Shown here: positions 16,916 through 25,436 of the stretch, piece after piece
Layout: the number at the start of each line of letters is the position of its first letter
Numbering within the stretch: position 1 is the first letter of the stretch
Assembly (NCBI GenBank): GCA_963775505.1
Contig: CAVZIL010000007.1
Location: 434,001 to 498,000, forward strand
From: JAIBJN01 sp963775505
Lineage (GTDB): Bacteria > Actinomycetota > Thermoleophilia > Gaiellales > Gaiellaceae
DNA: 64,000 bases
Reading direction: 5' to 3'
Notes under the pieces: generated by a model
What the model was told of the DNA's origin: nothing
Database searches by the model: none
Seen by the model: only the letters and a program-made list of their open reading frames with translations
Program-made: the position numbers and the translations under genes

Positions 16916-17830
16916 TTGTCCGAGGACGTACGGGAGGAGCTCGCGGCGATCGAGCCCCGCAAGGCCTGCTGCCGGCTGGCCGAGCTCTCCGCCCTCGTTC
17001 GGGGCGCCGGGATCGTCCACCTGCGCGGCGGAGGGCGCATCGCGCTCCATCTCGAGCTCGCGAGCGGGCCGGTCGCGCGACGAGCGTTTACGCTCCTGCG
17101 CTCCTACGGCGTTCCCTGCGAGATCAGAACCTACAAGCGGCGCGCCTTCGAGCAGGGGACGCGCTACCAGCTCCACCTGGACGACGACGCCCGTGCTCTC
17201 CAGGCGCTGAACGAGGCGGGTGTCCTCGACGCGAACCTCGCGCCGCTCGAGCGGCCGCCGAGGCGGGTCGTCGCCCGCTCCTGCTGCCGGGCGGCCTACC
17301 TTCGGGGGGCCTTCCTCGCCGCCGGCTCGGCCAGCGGGCCGCGCAACGCGCACTTCGAGCTCCGCACCGCGGACGCCGGGTCCGCGGCCTTCCTCGCCGA
17401 GGTCGCGCGGGCCGAGGGCTTCTCCCTCGCCGTGTACGAGCGGAGCCGCCACGCCGTCGCCTACGGGAAGGGAGCGGAGACAATCGGCGAGCTCCTGGCG
17501 TTCCTCGGCGCGCAGGAGGCGGCGCTCCGCTTCGGCGAGCAGGCGGTCGTCGCCGCGACGCGGGCCCGCGCGAACCGGCTCGCGAACGCCGACCACGCCA
17601 ACATCGTGCGCACGAGCCGCGCCGCCGACGTCCAGCTGCGCGCCATCCGCCGCCTCGAGCGCGAGGGCCGGCTGGGGGACCTGGCGCCCGAGCTGGGGGA
17701 GATCGCCCGCCTGCGGACTCTCCACCCGACACTCTCCCTTCGCGAGCTCGCCCGCCGCTGCGACCCTCCGGCGACGAAGGCCGCGGCCCACCGCCGGCTC
17801 GCCAGGATCCAGCGGCTCGCCGAGTTGTGA
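16916..17830 (+). CDS. whiA: DNA-binding protein WhiA, sporulation/cell-division regulator family
   Basis: 304 residues from a TTG start two bases after the ogt stop. The N-terminal half is a degenerate LAGLIDADG homing-endonuclease fold (CCRAAYLRGAFLAAGSAS is the hallmark). The C-terminus is the WhiA HTH (HPTLSLRELARRCDPPATK). WhiA is nearly universal in Gram-positive bacteria and regulates division and chromosome segregation genes. In most actinobacteria it sits in uvrC-rapZ-yvcK-whiA-gap-pgk-tpiA. Here uvrC, whiA and gap-pgk-tpiA keep their order, but rapZ and yvcK are missing between uvrC and whiA. Confidence 0.95.
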   Translation: MSEDVREELAAIEPRKACCRLAELSALVRGAGIVHLRGGGRIALHLELASGPVARRAFTLLRSYGVPCEIRTYKRRAFEQGTRYQLHLDDDARALQALNEAGVLDANLAPLERPPRRVVARSCCRAAYLRGAFLAAGSASGPRNAHFELRTADAGSAAFLAEVARAEGFSLAVYERSRHAVAYGKGAETIGELLAFLGAQEAALRFGEQAVVAATRARANRLANADHANIVRTSRAADVQLRAIRRLEREGRLGDLAPELGEIARLRTLHPTLSLRELARRCDPPATKAAAHRRLARIQRLAEL

Positions 17831-18071
17831 GAGCGGGCCGGAGGGGAAGCTCCGAGGACGACCTCCCCCTCCGCTTGCGCCCACGCTCCGGACCGTGACG
17901 CCGGACGGGGTCTGAATCCGACGCCCGACGAGCGTAGACCCGCTCTCCCGGCGAGCGTAATCCGCTGCCCGAGGGCGCGCAAGGCTTCCCGACCAGAATT
18001 TTCCACTGCACCGGATGGCCGGATGCCCGGGGTTAGAATCGCCGCGCTGTGGAAACGTCGAGGGAGGCGCC

Positions 18072-19067
18072 ATGAGCGTACGGGTGGGGATCAACGGATT
18101 CGGGCGGATCGGGCGCAACTTCTTCCGCTCGGCCCGCCGCCGAGGCGAGGACGTCGAGGTCGTGGCGGTGAACGACCTCGGCGACGCGGCGACGATGGCC
18201 CACCTGCTCAAGTACGACTCGGTCCTCGGCCCGCTCGACGCGGAGGTCGAGGCGAAGGACGGCGCCATCGTCGTCGACGACCTGGAGCTCAAGCTCCTGA
18301 ACGAGCGGGATCCGGCGACGCTCCCGTGGGGGAGCCTCGGCGTGGACGTCGTGCTCGAGTCGACGGGGCTCTTCACGAAGCGCGAGCAGGCGCAGCTCCA
18401 CCTCGACGCGGGCGCTTCCAAGGTGCTGATCTCCGCGCCCGCCACCGATCCCGACGTGACGCTCGTCCTCGGCGTCAACGACGACGTCTACGACCCCGAG
18501 CAGCATCGCATCGTCTCGAACGCCTCCTGCACGACGAACTGCGTCGCGCCGCTCGCCAAGGTCCTGCACGACGCCTGGGGCATCGAGTCGGGCTTCATGA
18601 CCACGATCCACGCGTACACGAACGACCAGCAGATCCTCGACCTGCCGCACAAGGACCTCCGCCGCGCCCGGGCGGCGGCGATCAACCTCATTCCCACCTC
18701 GACCGGGGCCGCCAAGGCGATCGGCGTCGTCATCCCCGACCTGAAGGGGAGGGTGGACGGCGTGTCAGTTCGCGCCCCGGTCCCGGACGGCTCGCTCACC
18801 GACCTGGTCGTCCGGCTCGGCGCCGAGGTGACCGTCGACGAGGTGAACGCGCGCTATCGCGAGCTGGCCGACTCGGGCCCGCTCGCCGGGATCCTTCGCT
18901 ACTCGGACGAGCCGATCGTCTCCTCCGACATCGTCGGCGACTCCTACTCGTGCATCTTCGACAGCCAACTGACCATGGCCCACGGCAGCATGGTCAAGGT
19001 CTTCGGCTGGTACGACAACGAGTGGGGCTACAGCTCGCGGCTCGTCGACCTGGTGCAGCGGTTGTAG
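18072..19067 (+). CDS. gap: Glyceraldehyde-3-phosphate dehydrogenase, type I
   Basis: 331 residues, full length. It has the NAD-binding INGFGRIGR motif, the catalytic cysteine in SNASCTTNC and its His partner in TTIHAYTNDQ. It interconverts glyceraldehyde 3-phosphate and 1,3-bisphosphoglycerate. The ATG follows AGGGAGG. It is followed by pgk after exactly one copy of a 166-bp palindromic element, whose first three bases form the gap stop codon. The upstream 240 bp hold a TTAGAAT sequence that could be a -10 box. Confidence 0.97.
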   Translation: MSVRVGINGFGRIGRNFFRSARRRGEDVEVVAVNDLGDAATMAHLLKYDSVLGPLDAEVEAKDGAIVVDDLELKLLNERDPATLPWGSLGVDVVLESTGLFTKREQAQLHLDAGASKVLISAPATDPDVTLVLGVNDDVYDPEQHRIVSNASCTTNCVAPLAKVLHDAWGIESGFMTTIHAYTNDQQILDLPHKDLRRARAAAINLIPTSTGAAKAIGVVIPDLKGRVDGVSVRAPVPDGSLTDLVVRLGAEVTVDEVNARYRELADSGPLAGILRYSDEPIVSSDIVGDSYSCIFDSQLTMAHGSMVKVFGWYDNEWGYSSRLVDLVQRL

Positions 19068-19230
19068 TGCACCTTCCAGCCTTGTCCGCCTGCCCCTGCC
19101 CCACGATCACGCGGCGCCAGACCCCACCCTCGCCCTCACCAAGGCAACCAGCCTTGGCTTCGGGCGAGTGCGGACTCTGGCTTGGTGCTCGCGACGCAGG
19201 GGCTGGGCAACAAGACCGGAAGGCGCACTA
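19065..19230 (-). repeat. 166-bp palindromic element, copy A, between gap and pgk
   Basis: It begins with TAGTGC, which is the gap stop codon, and ends with GCACTA, after which the GTG of pgk follows at once. Read on the minus strand it aligns without gaps to 51070-51235, at about 130 of 166 positions by hand. The core contains nested inverted repeats: AGCCAGA/TCTGGC, CTCGCCC/GGGCGAG and CCAAGGC/GCCTTGG. It resembles a MITE or large REP-type element, possibly transcribed as a structured spacer within the operon. Confidence 0.8.
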
Positions 19231-20262
19231 GTGCACCGACCCAGGTCCGTCGAAGCCGCCGACGTCGCCGACAAGCGCGCGCTCGTCCGCGTCGACTTCA
19301 ACGTCCCGCTCGAAAGGGGGCGCGTCGCCGACGACACGCGGATCCGCGCGGCCCTGCCGACGATCAGCCTCCTGCTCGACCGGGACGCCTCCGAGGTCGT
19401 CCTCATGTCCCATCTCGGACGCCCGAAGGGACATGACCCGGGCTTTTCGATGGCGCCGGTCGAGGAGCGCCTGCAGGAACTGCTCCCCGGCGAGCGGATC
19501 CGCCTGCTCGAGAACACGCGCTTCGATCCCCGCGAGACGGCCAACGATCCCGCATACGCGCGCGAGCTGGCGGCGAACGGCGACCTCTTCGTCAACGACG
19601 CCTTCGGCTCGGCCCACCGCGCCCACGCGTCGACGGTGGGCGTCGCCCAGCTGCTGCCCGCCTACGCGGGTCTCCTGCTCCTGCGGGAGCTCGACGAGCT
19701 GGGGTCGCTGCTGGAAGGTCCCGAGCGCCCCTTCGTCGCCGTGCTCGGCGGCGCGAAGGTGGCGGACAAGATCGGCGTCCTCACGTCCCTCGGTGAGCGC
19801 GCGGACACGGTCCTGGTCGGCGGGAAGATGGCCGAGGAGGTCGAGCGCGATGCCGGCTACGAGCTGCCCGAGGACGTTGTCGCCGCGGTCGCCTTCGAGC
19901 CGGACGCCGAGTCGCGGGTCGTCGCCTGGGACGAGGTGCCGGAAGGCTGGCTTGCCCTCGACATCGGCCCCGCGACACGGACGCGGTACGCGACGAGGAT
20001 TGCCGCGGCGCGCGCGGCCTTCTGGAACGGGCCCATGGGCGTGTTCGAGTGGCCTCGCTTTGCGGAAGGCACGAAGGCGGTGGCGGAGGCGGTCGCAGCT
20101 GCGGACGCGCACACGGTCGTCGGCGGCGGCGACTCCGTCAGGGCCGTGGAGGAGCTCGGGCTGGCCGAGCAGATCGACTGGATCTCAACCGGCGGAGGCG
20201 CCGCGCTCGAGCTGCTCGAGGGCAAGGAGCTCCCGGGCGTCGTCGCAATCCCGGAGGCATGA
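19231..20262 (+). CDS. pgk: Phosphoglycerate kinase, unusually short
   Basis: 343 residues, against the usual 385-400. The N-domain is normal (RVDFNVPL, HLGRP, and VNDAFGSAHRAHAS for 3-PG binding), and the C-domain has LGGAKVADKIGV, FWNGPMGVFE and VGGGDS for nucleotide binding. The segment between VGGKMA and LPEDVVAA is about 35 residues shorter than in typical PGKs, an in-frame internal deletion. The GTG start is immediately after the palindromic element. It is part of the gap-pgk-tpiA-gpmI cluster. Confidence 0.95.
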   Translation: MHRPRSVEAADVADKRALVRVDFNVPLERGRVADDTRIRAALPTISLLLDRDASEVVLMSHLGRPKGHDPGFSMAPVEERLQELLPGERIRLLENTRFDPRETANDPAYARELAANGDLFVNDAFGSAHRAHASTVGVAQLLPAYAGLLLLRELDELGSLLEGPERPFVAVLGGAKVADKIGVLTSLGERADTVLVGGKMAEEVERDAGYELPEDVVAAVAFEPDAESRVVAWDEVPEGWLALDIGPATRTRYATRIAAARAAFWNGPMGVFEWPRFAEGTKAVAEAVAAADAHTVVGGGDSVRAVEELGLAEQIDWISTGGGAALELLEGKELPGVVAIPEA

Positions 20263-20371
20263 GCAACCGGCACGCATCCGGCACCCCTCTGCGCACCACG
20301 CGCGCGGATTTCCTCGATAGGCTGGAACCGGTGGGTGGCCCGCGGCGGCCCCGCGTTGAAAGGACACGTCC

Positions 20372-21103
20372 GTGCTGATCGCGGGCAACTGGAAGATGTT
20401 CAAGGGCCCCGGCGAGACCGCGGCCTTCTGCGCGGCTCTCCTCGAGGAGATCGACGACGACCCGGGAGTCGACATGGTCGTGGCGCCGCCCTTCGTCTCG
20501 CTCCACGCGGCCGTCGCGGAGCTCGAGGAGAGCCCGGTCGGCGTCTACGCGCAGAGCGTCCACTGGGAGGAGGAGGGCGCGTTCACGGGCGAGGTCTCGC
20601 GCTCCATGCTGATCGCCTCGGGCGCGACCGGAGCAATCGTCGGTCACTCTGAGCGGCGCCAGTACTTTTGCGAGACGGACGAGACCACCGCGCTCCGCGC
20701 CGCCGCCGCGCTCGAGAGCGGGCTCAGCGTCATCGCGTGCGTCGGCGAGACCCTCGACGAGCGCGAGGCGGGGGAGACCGAGGCGGTCCTCCGCCGCCAG
20801 GTCGAGGCGATCGCCGCCGCCGTCCCCGAGCCGCCGGCCGGCCTCGCAGTCGCGTACGAGCCCGTCTGGGCGATCGGCACGGGCGTGACCGCGACGCCCG
20901 AGACGGCCCAGGAGGCGCACGCCTTCGTCCGGGGCCTGTATCCGGTCGAGCTCGTCCTCTACGGCGGCTCCGTCAAGCCCGAGAACGCCGAGGAGCTGCT
21001 CACCAAGCCCGACGTCGACGGAGCGCTCGTCGGCGGCGCCTCCCTCGACGTCGTCTCCTTCGCCGAGATTTGCCGGACGGCCGCCCGCCTTTCCCGCTCG
21101 TAG
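20372..21103 (+). CDS. tpiA: Triosephosphate isomerase
   Basis: 243 residues. It has the N-terminal AGNWKM with the catalytic Lys, His in VGHSERR, the catalytic Glu in AYEPVWAIGTG and the phosphate loop YGGSVKP, all as in standard TIM. The GTG start follows GAAAGGA. It interconverts dihydroxyacetone phosphate and glyceraldehyde 3-phosphate. A 108-bp gap from pgk may hold a promoter. The gpmI gene overlaps its 3' end. In many actinobacteria secG follows tpiA; here it does not. Confidence 0.97.
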   Translation: MLIAGNWKMFKGPGETAAFCAALLEEIDDDPGVDMVVAPPFVSLHAAVAELEESPVGVYAQSVHWEEEGAFTGEVSRSMLIASGATGAIVGHSERRQYFCETDETTALRAAAALESGLSVIACVGETLDEREAGETEAVLRRQVEAIAAAVPEPPAGLAVAYEPVWAIGTGVTATPETAQEAHAFVRGLYPVELVLYGGSVKPENAEELLTKPDVDGALVGGASLDVVSFAEICRTAARLSRS

Positions 21104-22557
21104 CGCTCGTCATCCTCGACGGCTGGGGATGCGCGCCGCCCGGGCCGGGGAACGCCGTCGCGCTGGCCGACACGCCCGTCTTCGACGCGCTCTGGGAGCG
21201 CTACCCGCACACGACCCTGCGGGCCTCCGGGGAGGACGTCGGCTTGCCGCCCGGCCAGATGGGGAACTCCGAGGTCGGCCACCTGACGATCGGGGCAGGC
21301 CGTGTGGTCTCCCAGGACCTCGTGCGCGTCAACGAGGCGATCGAGTCGGGCGCGTGCTTCGAGAGTCCGGCGCTCACCGGCGCCTTCCGCCGCGCGCGGG
21401 AGCGCGGTGCCAACGTCCACCTGCTCGGGCTCGTCTCCTACGGCGGCGTTCACTCCCACATCGACCACCTGAGGGCGCTGCTCGAGCTCGCGCGCCGCCA
21501 GGGCATGGACGAGCGGACGTACGTCCATGCGTTCACCGACGGTCGCGACGTGTCGCCGACATCTGCCCGCGACGACCTGGCCGAGCTCGTGGCCGAGGGC
21601 GCGCGGATCGCCACCGTCTGCGGTCGCTACTACGCGATGGACCGGGACGAGCGCTGGGAGCGGACCGAGCGCGCCCTCGCCGCTATCACGGCCGGCGAAG
21701 GAGAGCGGGCGGACGACCCGGTCGCGGCCGTCGAGGGCTCGTACGCGCGCGGCGTCACCGACGAGTTCATCGAGCCGATCGTGCTCCCGCTACCGCGGCT
21801 CGCGGGCGAGGACGCGGCGATCCACTTCAACTTCCGGCCCGACCGGGCGCGACAGCTCACTCGGCGGCTCCTGGAGGAGGGCATCGACCTGACGACGGTG
21901 ACCCGCTACCGCGACGACTTCGACTGTCCGGTCGCGTTCGAAGACCAGGTGGTCGAGGACGCGCTCGCGGAGGTGCTCGCCGAGCACGGGCTCCGCCAGC
22001 TCCATGTCGCGGAGACCGAGAAGTACGCGCACGTCACCTACTTCCTGAACGGCGGCCGCGAGCAGGAGTGGGCCGGCGAGACGCGGATCCTCGTGCCCTC
22101 GCCGCGCGACGTCGCCACCTACGACCAGAAGCCCGAGATGTCGGCCGCGGAGGTGGCCGAGCGATTCGCGGCCGAGCTCCCGCAAGGCTACGCCTTTGCC
22201 ATCGTCAACTACGCGAACCCGGACATGGTCGGCCACACGGGCGTCATCCCCGCCGCCGTCGAGGCCGTGGAGGCGACGGACGCCGCGCTCGGCCGGACCC
22301 TGGACGCCGTCGAGGCTCTGGGCGGCGTCAGCGTGGTCACCGCCGACCACGGCAACGCGGAGCAGCTGCTCGAGCCCGACGGAGTCAGCCCGCACACGGC
22401 CCACTCGACGAACCCGGTGCCGCTCGTCGTGACGCTGCCGGAAGCGGAGCTTGAGGAGGGCGGTGCGCTTGCCGATCTAGTACCCACGTGTCTGTGGCTA
22501 CTGGGAGTCCCGAAGTCGGAGGGGATGAGCGGCAGGAACCTGGTTCGCCCGACCTGA
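21070..22557 (+). CDS. gpmI: 2,3-bisphosphoglycerate-independent phosphoglycerate mutase
   Basis: About 495 residues of the alkaline-phosphatase superfamily. Metal and substrate sites are visible: ALVILDGWG with the first metal Asp, the phosphorylated Ser in GNSEVGHLTIGAG, FTDGRDVSP, NFRPDRARQ, and the C-terminal metal cluster VNYANPDMVGHTG and TADHGNAE. It converts 3-PG to 2-PG, feeding both glycolysis and the cyclic diphosphoglycerate operon at 56 kb. The TTG at 21070, overlapping tpiA by 34 bp, is the best standard start. A GTA at 21100 overlapping the tpiA TAG stop is also in frame just before the conserved region. Confidence 0.93.
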   Translation: MPDGRPPFPLVALVILDGWGCAPPGPGNAVALADTPVFDALWERYPHTTLRASGEDVGLPPGQMGNSEVGHLTIGAGRVVSQDLVRVNEAIESGACFESPALTGAFRRARERGANVHLLGLVSYGGVHSHIDHLRALLELARRQGMDERTYVHAFTDGRDVSPTSARDDLAELVAEGARIATVCGRYYAMDRDERWERTERALAAITAGEGERADDPVAAVEGSYARGVTDEFIEPIVLPLPRLAGEDAAIHFNFRPDRARQLTRRLLEEGIDLTTVTRYRDDFDCPVAFEDQVVEDALAEVLAEHGLRQLHVAETEKYAHVTYFLNGGREQEWAGETRILVPSPRDVATYDQKPEMSAAEVAERFAAELPQGYAFAIVNYANPDMVGHTGVIPAAVEAVEATDAALGRTLDAVEALGGVSVVTADHGNAEQLLEPDGVSPHTAHSTNPVPLVVTLPEAELEEGGALADLVPTCLWLLGVPKSEGMSGRNLVRPT

Positions 22558-22566
22558 GCGCGGAGC

Positions 22567-22572
22567 TATACT
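22567..22572 (+). promoter_or_regulatory. Candidate -10 box for the sigma-factor gene
   Basis: TATACT stands out in this GC-rich DNA, 30 bp before the preferred GTG start of the sigma factor and just after the gpmI stop. No clear -35 box is visible. It would give a very short leader. Confidence 0.35.
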
Positions 22573-22601
22573 CCGCTCACTCGGCGGCCCAAGCCAGACG
22601 C

Positions 22602-23183
22602 GTGCCTCTACCCCAACCCGATCATCTCCTCCTTCGGCGAGCGCAAAAGGGGGACGAGCGTGCCTTTCAGGCCATCCTCGAGATGTACGAGGGGCCGGTG
22701 TTCAACTACGTGCTCAGGATGGTCGGCGACCGGGCGCTCGCAGAGGACCTCACGCAGGAGATCTTCCTCCGGATCTACCAGGGCCTCCCGGGGTTCTCGC
22801 TTCGCTGCCGCTTCACGACGTGGCTCTTCCAGGTCGCGAAGAACCGGGTGCTCGACGAGCTGCGCGCTCGCGACCGCAAGCCGCAGGTGATCGTGACGCT
22901 CGACGACCTGCCGCCGCTCGAGGTCGTCGACACCCCTCCCGAGCGCACCGAGGTGATCGACGCCGTCTGGCGCGCGGTCGGCGCTCTCAACCCCGACCTG
23001 AAGATGGCGCTGCTGCTCCGCGACGTCGTCGGCCTCTCGTACACCGAGATCGCCGACTCCCTCGAGATCACGCTCGCCACCGTCAAGTGGCGGATCTTCA
23101 AGGCGCGCGAAGAGGTGCAGCTCGCGCTCGAGCGCGAGGGCATCGAAGTCGATGTCCCGCGCCGTCCCGCGGCCCGGCTCTAA
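22602..23183 (+). CDS. RNA polymerase sigma factor, ECF (sigma-70) family
   Basis: 193 residues. Region 2 is clear (AFQAILEMYEGPVFNYVLRM, then DLTQEIFLRIYQ and TTWLFQVAKNRVLDELR), as is region 4 with its HTH (MALLLRDVVGLSYTEIADSLEITLATVKWRIFKARE). Regions 1 and 3 are missing, as expected for ECF factors. No anti-sigma gene is adjacent; the next gene is a convergent phosphoesterase. The GTG at 22602 is chosen because it directly precedes the conserved region. An upstream GTG at 22488 would overlap gpmI by 70 bp. Confidence 0.88.
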   Translation: MPLPQPDHLLLRRAQKGDERAFQAILEMYEGPVFNYVLRMVGDRALAEDLTQEIFLRIYQGLPGFSLRCRFTTWLFQVAKNRVLDELRARDRKPQVIVTLDDLPPLEVVDTPPERTEVIDAVWRAVGALNPDLKMALLLRDVVGLSYTEIADSLEITLATVKWRIFKAREEVQLALEREGIEVDVPRRPAARL

Positions 23184-23198
23184 GAGCCAGCATCTTCG

Positions 23199-23921
23199 TC
23201 AGACCCCGTGCTCGAGCCGGGCGGCGAGCGCCTCGGGTAGGCCGCGCTCCCTGATCTCCGCCTGGGTCTTCTCGACGTCGTACTCGACCCGCCGGAACGT
23301 CGCGCGAGGGGCGTCGAGGTCGAGGAGCAGCCATGCCGCCCGCGGGTCGCCGTCGCGCGGCTGGCCGACCGAGCCGGGGTTGAGGAGCCAGCGGTCGCCC
23401 GCGAGCTCGACCTCCGTGCCCTCGGCGGCGGTGGCGAGCGTCGTCGTCGAGAGGCGGAACTCGAGCGCGACGTGGCTGTGGCCGACCAGGACGAGCTCCT
23501 GGGGCGTCGCTGCGAGGCCCGCGTACGCGATGCCGGGGGAGAGGACGTACTCCCAGACGGGGTCGCGCGGGCTCGCGTGGAAGAGGCCGACACCCTCGCG
23601 CTCGCCATCGGGCTCGAGCGTCTCCAGGAAGGCGCGGGGCTCGGGCTCCAGCACCTCGGCGGTCCATGCCCCGGCGGCGGCGGCGTCCGGGGCGAAGATC
23701 TCGAGGTCGAGCCGGCCGAGCGCCGCGAGGTCGTGGTTACCTATCAGGCACACGTCCGCCCGCTCAGCCACGAGGGCGCAGCAGCGGTTCGGGCGCGGGC
23801 CGTACCCGACGAGGTCGCCCAGGCACCAGATCTCGTCAGGCGCGTCCCGGTCGATCGACGCGAGCACCGCTTCGAGGGCCTGGAGGTTCCCGTGGATGTC
23901 AGAGACGACGGCGACGCGCAC
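23199..23921 (-). CDS. Metallophosphoesterase, YfcE/calcineurin-like
   Basis: 240 residues with the two-metal phosphoesterase signature: SDIHGNL, LGDLVGYGP, GNHD, FHASP and GHSHV in order. The C-terminal extension is of the kind seen in bacterial cytoplasmic phosphodiesterases of the YfcE group. The substrate is unknown. The GTG start lies only 9 bp from the divergent M48 protease start, so at least one of the two transcripts must be leaderless or start inside the neighbouring gene. Confidence 0.88.
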   Translation of the reverse strand: MRVAVVSDIHGNLQALEAVLASIDRDAPDEIWCLGDLVGYGPRPNRCCALVAERADVCLIGNHDLAALGRLDLEIFAPDAAAAGAWTAEVLEPEPRAFLETLEPDGEREGVGLFHASPRDPVWEYVLSPGIAYAGLAATPQELVLVGHSHVALEFRLSTTTLATAAEGTEVELAGDRWLLNPGSVGQPRDGDPRAAWLLLDLDAPRATFRRVEYDVEKTQAEIRERGLPEALAARLEHGV

Positions 23922-23930
23922 GGCAGGACG

Positions 23931-25123
23931 GTAGCGAAGCGCCTCGGTCTCGTTGCTCTCGCTGCGCTCTGGATCGGCGCGGCGGCCTTCCTCTGGCGGA
24001 CCGAGGTGCCCGAGCTCGCGCTTCCGGACCTCGATCCCCGCGACTTCTTCTCGGCCGCCTTGCTCGAGCGGATCGACGACTACAGGGGCGGGTCGAGGCT
24101 GCTCCTGCTCGGCTCGCTCGCGGCCGAGATCGCCGTGCTGGCGCTGCTCGTCTGGAAGGCTCGGCCACTGGCGGCGGCGCTGGGGCGCCTCGGCCGGGGA
24201 CGCGTTCGGACCTCGGTGCTCGTCGGCCTGGCCGTCGTCGTGGCAGTCTGGCTCACGGGCCTTCCCTTCTCGGCGGCGACGCTCGTCCGCCGACGGGACT
24301 TCGGGCTCTCGGAGCAGTCCTGGAGTGGCTGGCTCCTCGATCAGCTCACCTCGCTCGCCGTGCGCGCGGTGCTCGTCTCGATCGCCGTCGCCGGCGCGGT
24401 CTGGCTGGCCGGGACGTCTCGGGCGCCGCTGGTGGCTCGTCGGCGCGCCGGCTCTGGTCGCGATCGCCGGTGTCTTCCTCGTCGTGCAGCCGCTCGTCGT
24501 GCAGCCGCTCTTCAACCGCTTCGAGGCGCTTCCCGACCGTGCGCTCGCGGCCGAGATCCAGACGCTCGCGGAGGATCTCGGCGTCGACGTCGACGAGGTG
24601 CTCGTCGCAGACGCGAGCCGGCGGACGACCACCGCCAACGCCTACATCGCCGGGCTCGGCCCGACCCGCCGGGTCGTCCTCTACGACACTCTGTTCGACG
24701 GGCGCTTCAGCGAGGGCGAGATCCGGTTCGTCGCCGCCCACGAGCTGGCCCACGTGGAGCGCCGGCACCTGTGGAAGGGGCTCGCATGGTTCGCGCTCCT
24801 CGCGGTTCCCGGCGTCTTCCTGCTGGCCTGGATCACGGACCGGCTCGGCGGCCTCGGGCCGCGGCTCGTGCCCCTGGGCCTCGCCTTCGCCTTCGGGTGG
24901 ATCCTCTTGACCCAGCCGCTCGCCAACACCGTCTCTCGCCGCTACGAGGCGGAGGCCGACTGGCTCGCCCTGCAGGCGACCCGAGACCCGGCGAGCGGCG
25001 TCGCCCTGGACCGCAACTTCGTCAGGACCGGGCTTGCCGATCCCGACCCGCCCGCGTGGGCGAGGCTCTGGTACGGCACGCATCCGACCCCCATGGAGCG
25101 GATCGCGATGGCCAGGCCGCTAG
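23931..25123 (+). CDS. M48-family (Ste24-like) membrane metalloprotease, frame broken
   Basis: About 397 residues after correction. The N-terminal third has several membrane helices, and the catalytic domain has the zinc motif AAHELAHVERRH, the second half of the site in YEAEADWLAL, and the end THPTPMERIAMA. A +1 shift occurs at about 24410, where an extra G turns GCCGGACGT into GCCGGGACGT between VWLAG and RLGRRWWLV. The last few codons also need a further indel to reach the TAG at 25121-25123. The start is unclear: GTA at 23931 (giving MAKRLGL) or a GTG at 23892 inside the divergent gene. Confidence 0.78.
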
Positions 25124-25416
25124 GAGTCGTCTTCCTCTTGCTCGGGAAGGTTCCTGATCCCCTCGCGCGTCGACCACTTCGACCAGGAATCCGTCATCGC
25201 GTCCATCAGCTCGCGCATGAAGCGCGGCGACATGTTCACCCGGCTGACGACGACGCCGGGGACGTCGCCATCTTCGACCTCGTGATCGATCCGGGCGAAG
25301 GTGAGCGTGAACTCGTAGTCCGAGAAGCTCACGTTGGCGAAGTTCGCGTAGACACCTGCCAGGTTCTCAGGGTCGAGATGGATGTTGAGCTGCCGCTCCG
25401 GCTGGTCGTCCTCCAC
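25120..25416 (-). CDS. DUF3467 family protein
   Basis: 98 residues. The sequence YANFANVSFSDYEFTLTFARI followed by a C-terminal VNMSPRFMRELMDAM is characteristic of the DUF3467 family, small soluble proteins of unknown function found widely in bacteria. The ATG start is 20 bp from the divergent argS start. Its TAG stop shares bases with the presumed end of the M48 gene. Confidence 0.85.
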   Translation of the reverse strand: MEDDQPERQLNIHLDPENLAGVYANFANVSFSDYEFTLTFARIDHEVEDGDVPGVVVSRVNMSPRFMRELMDAMTDSWSKWSTREGIRNLPEQEEDDS

Positions 25417-25436
25417 GGCTCCCTACGATATACGCC

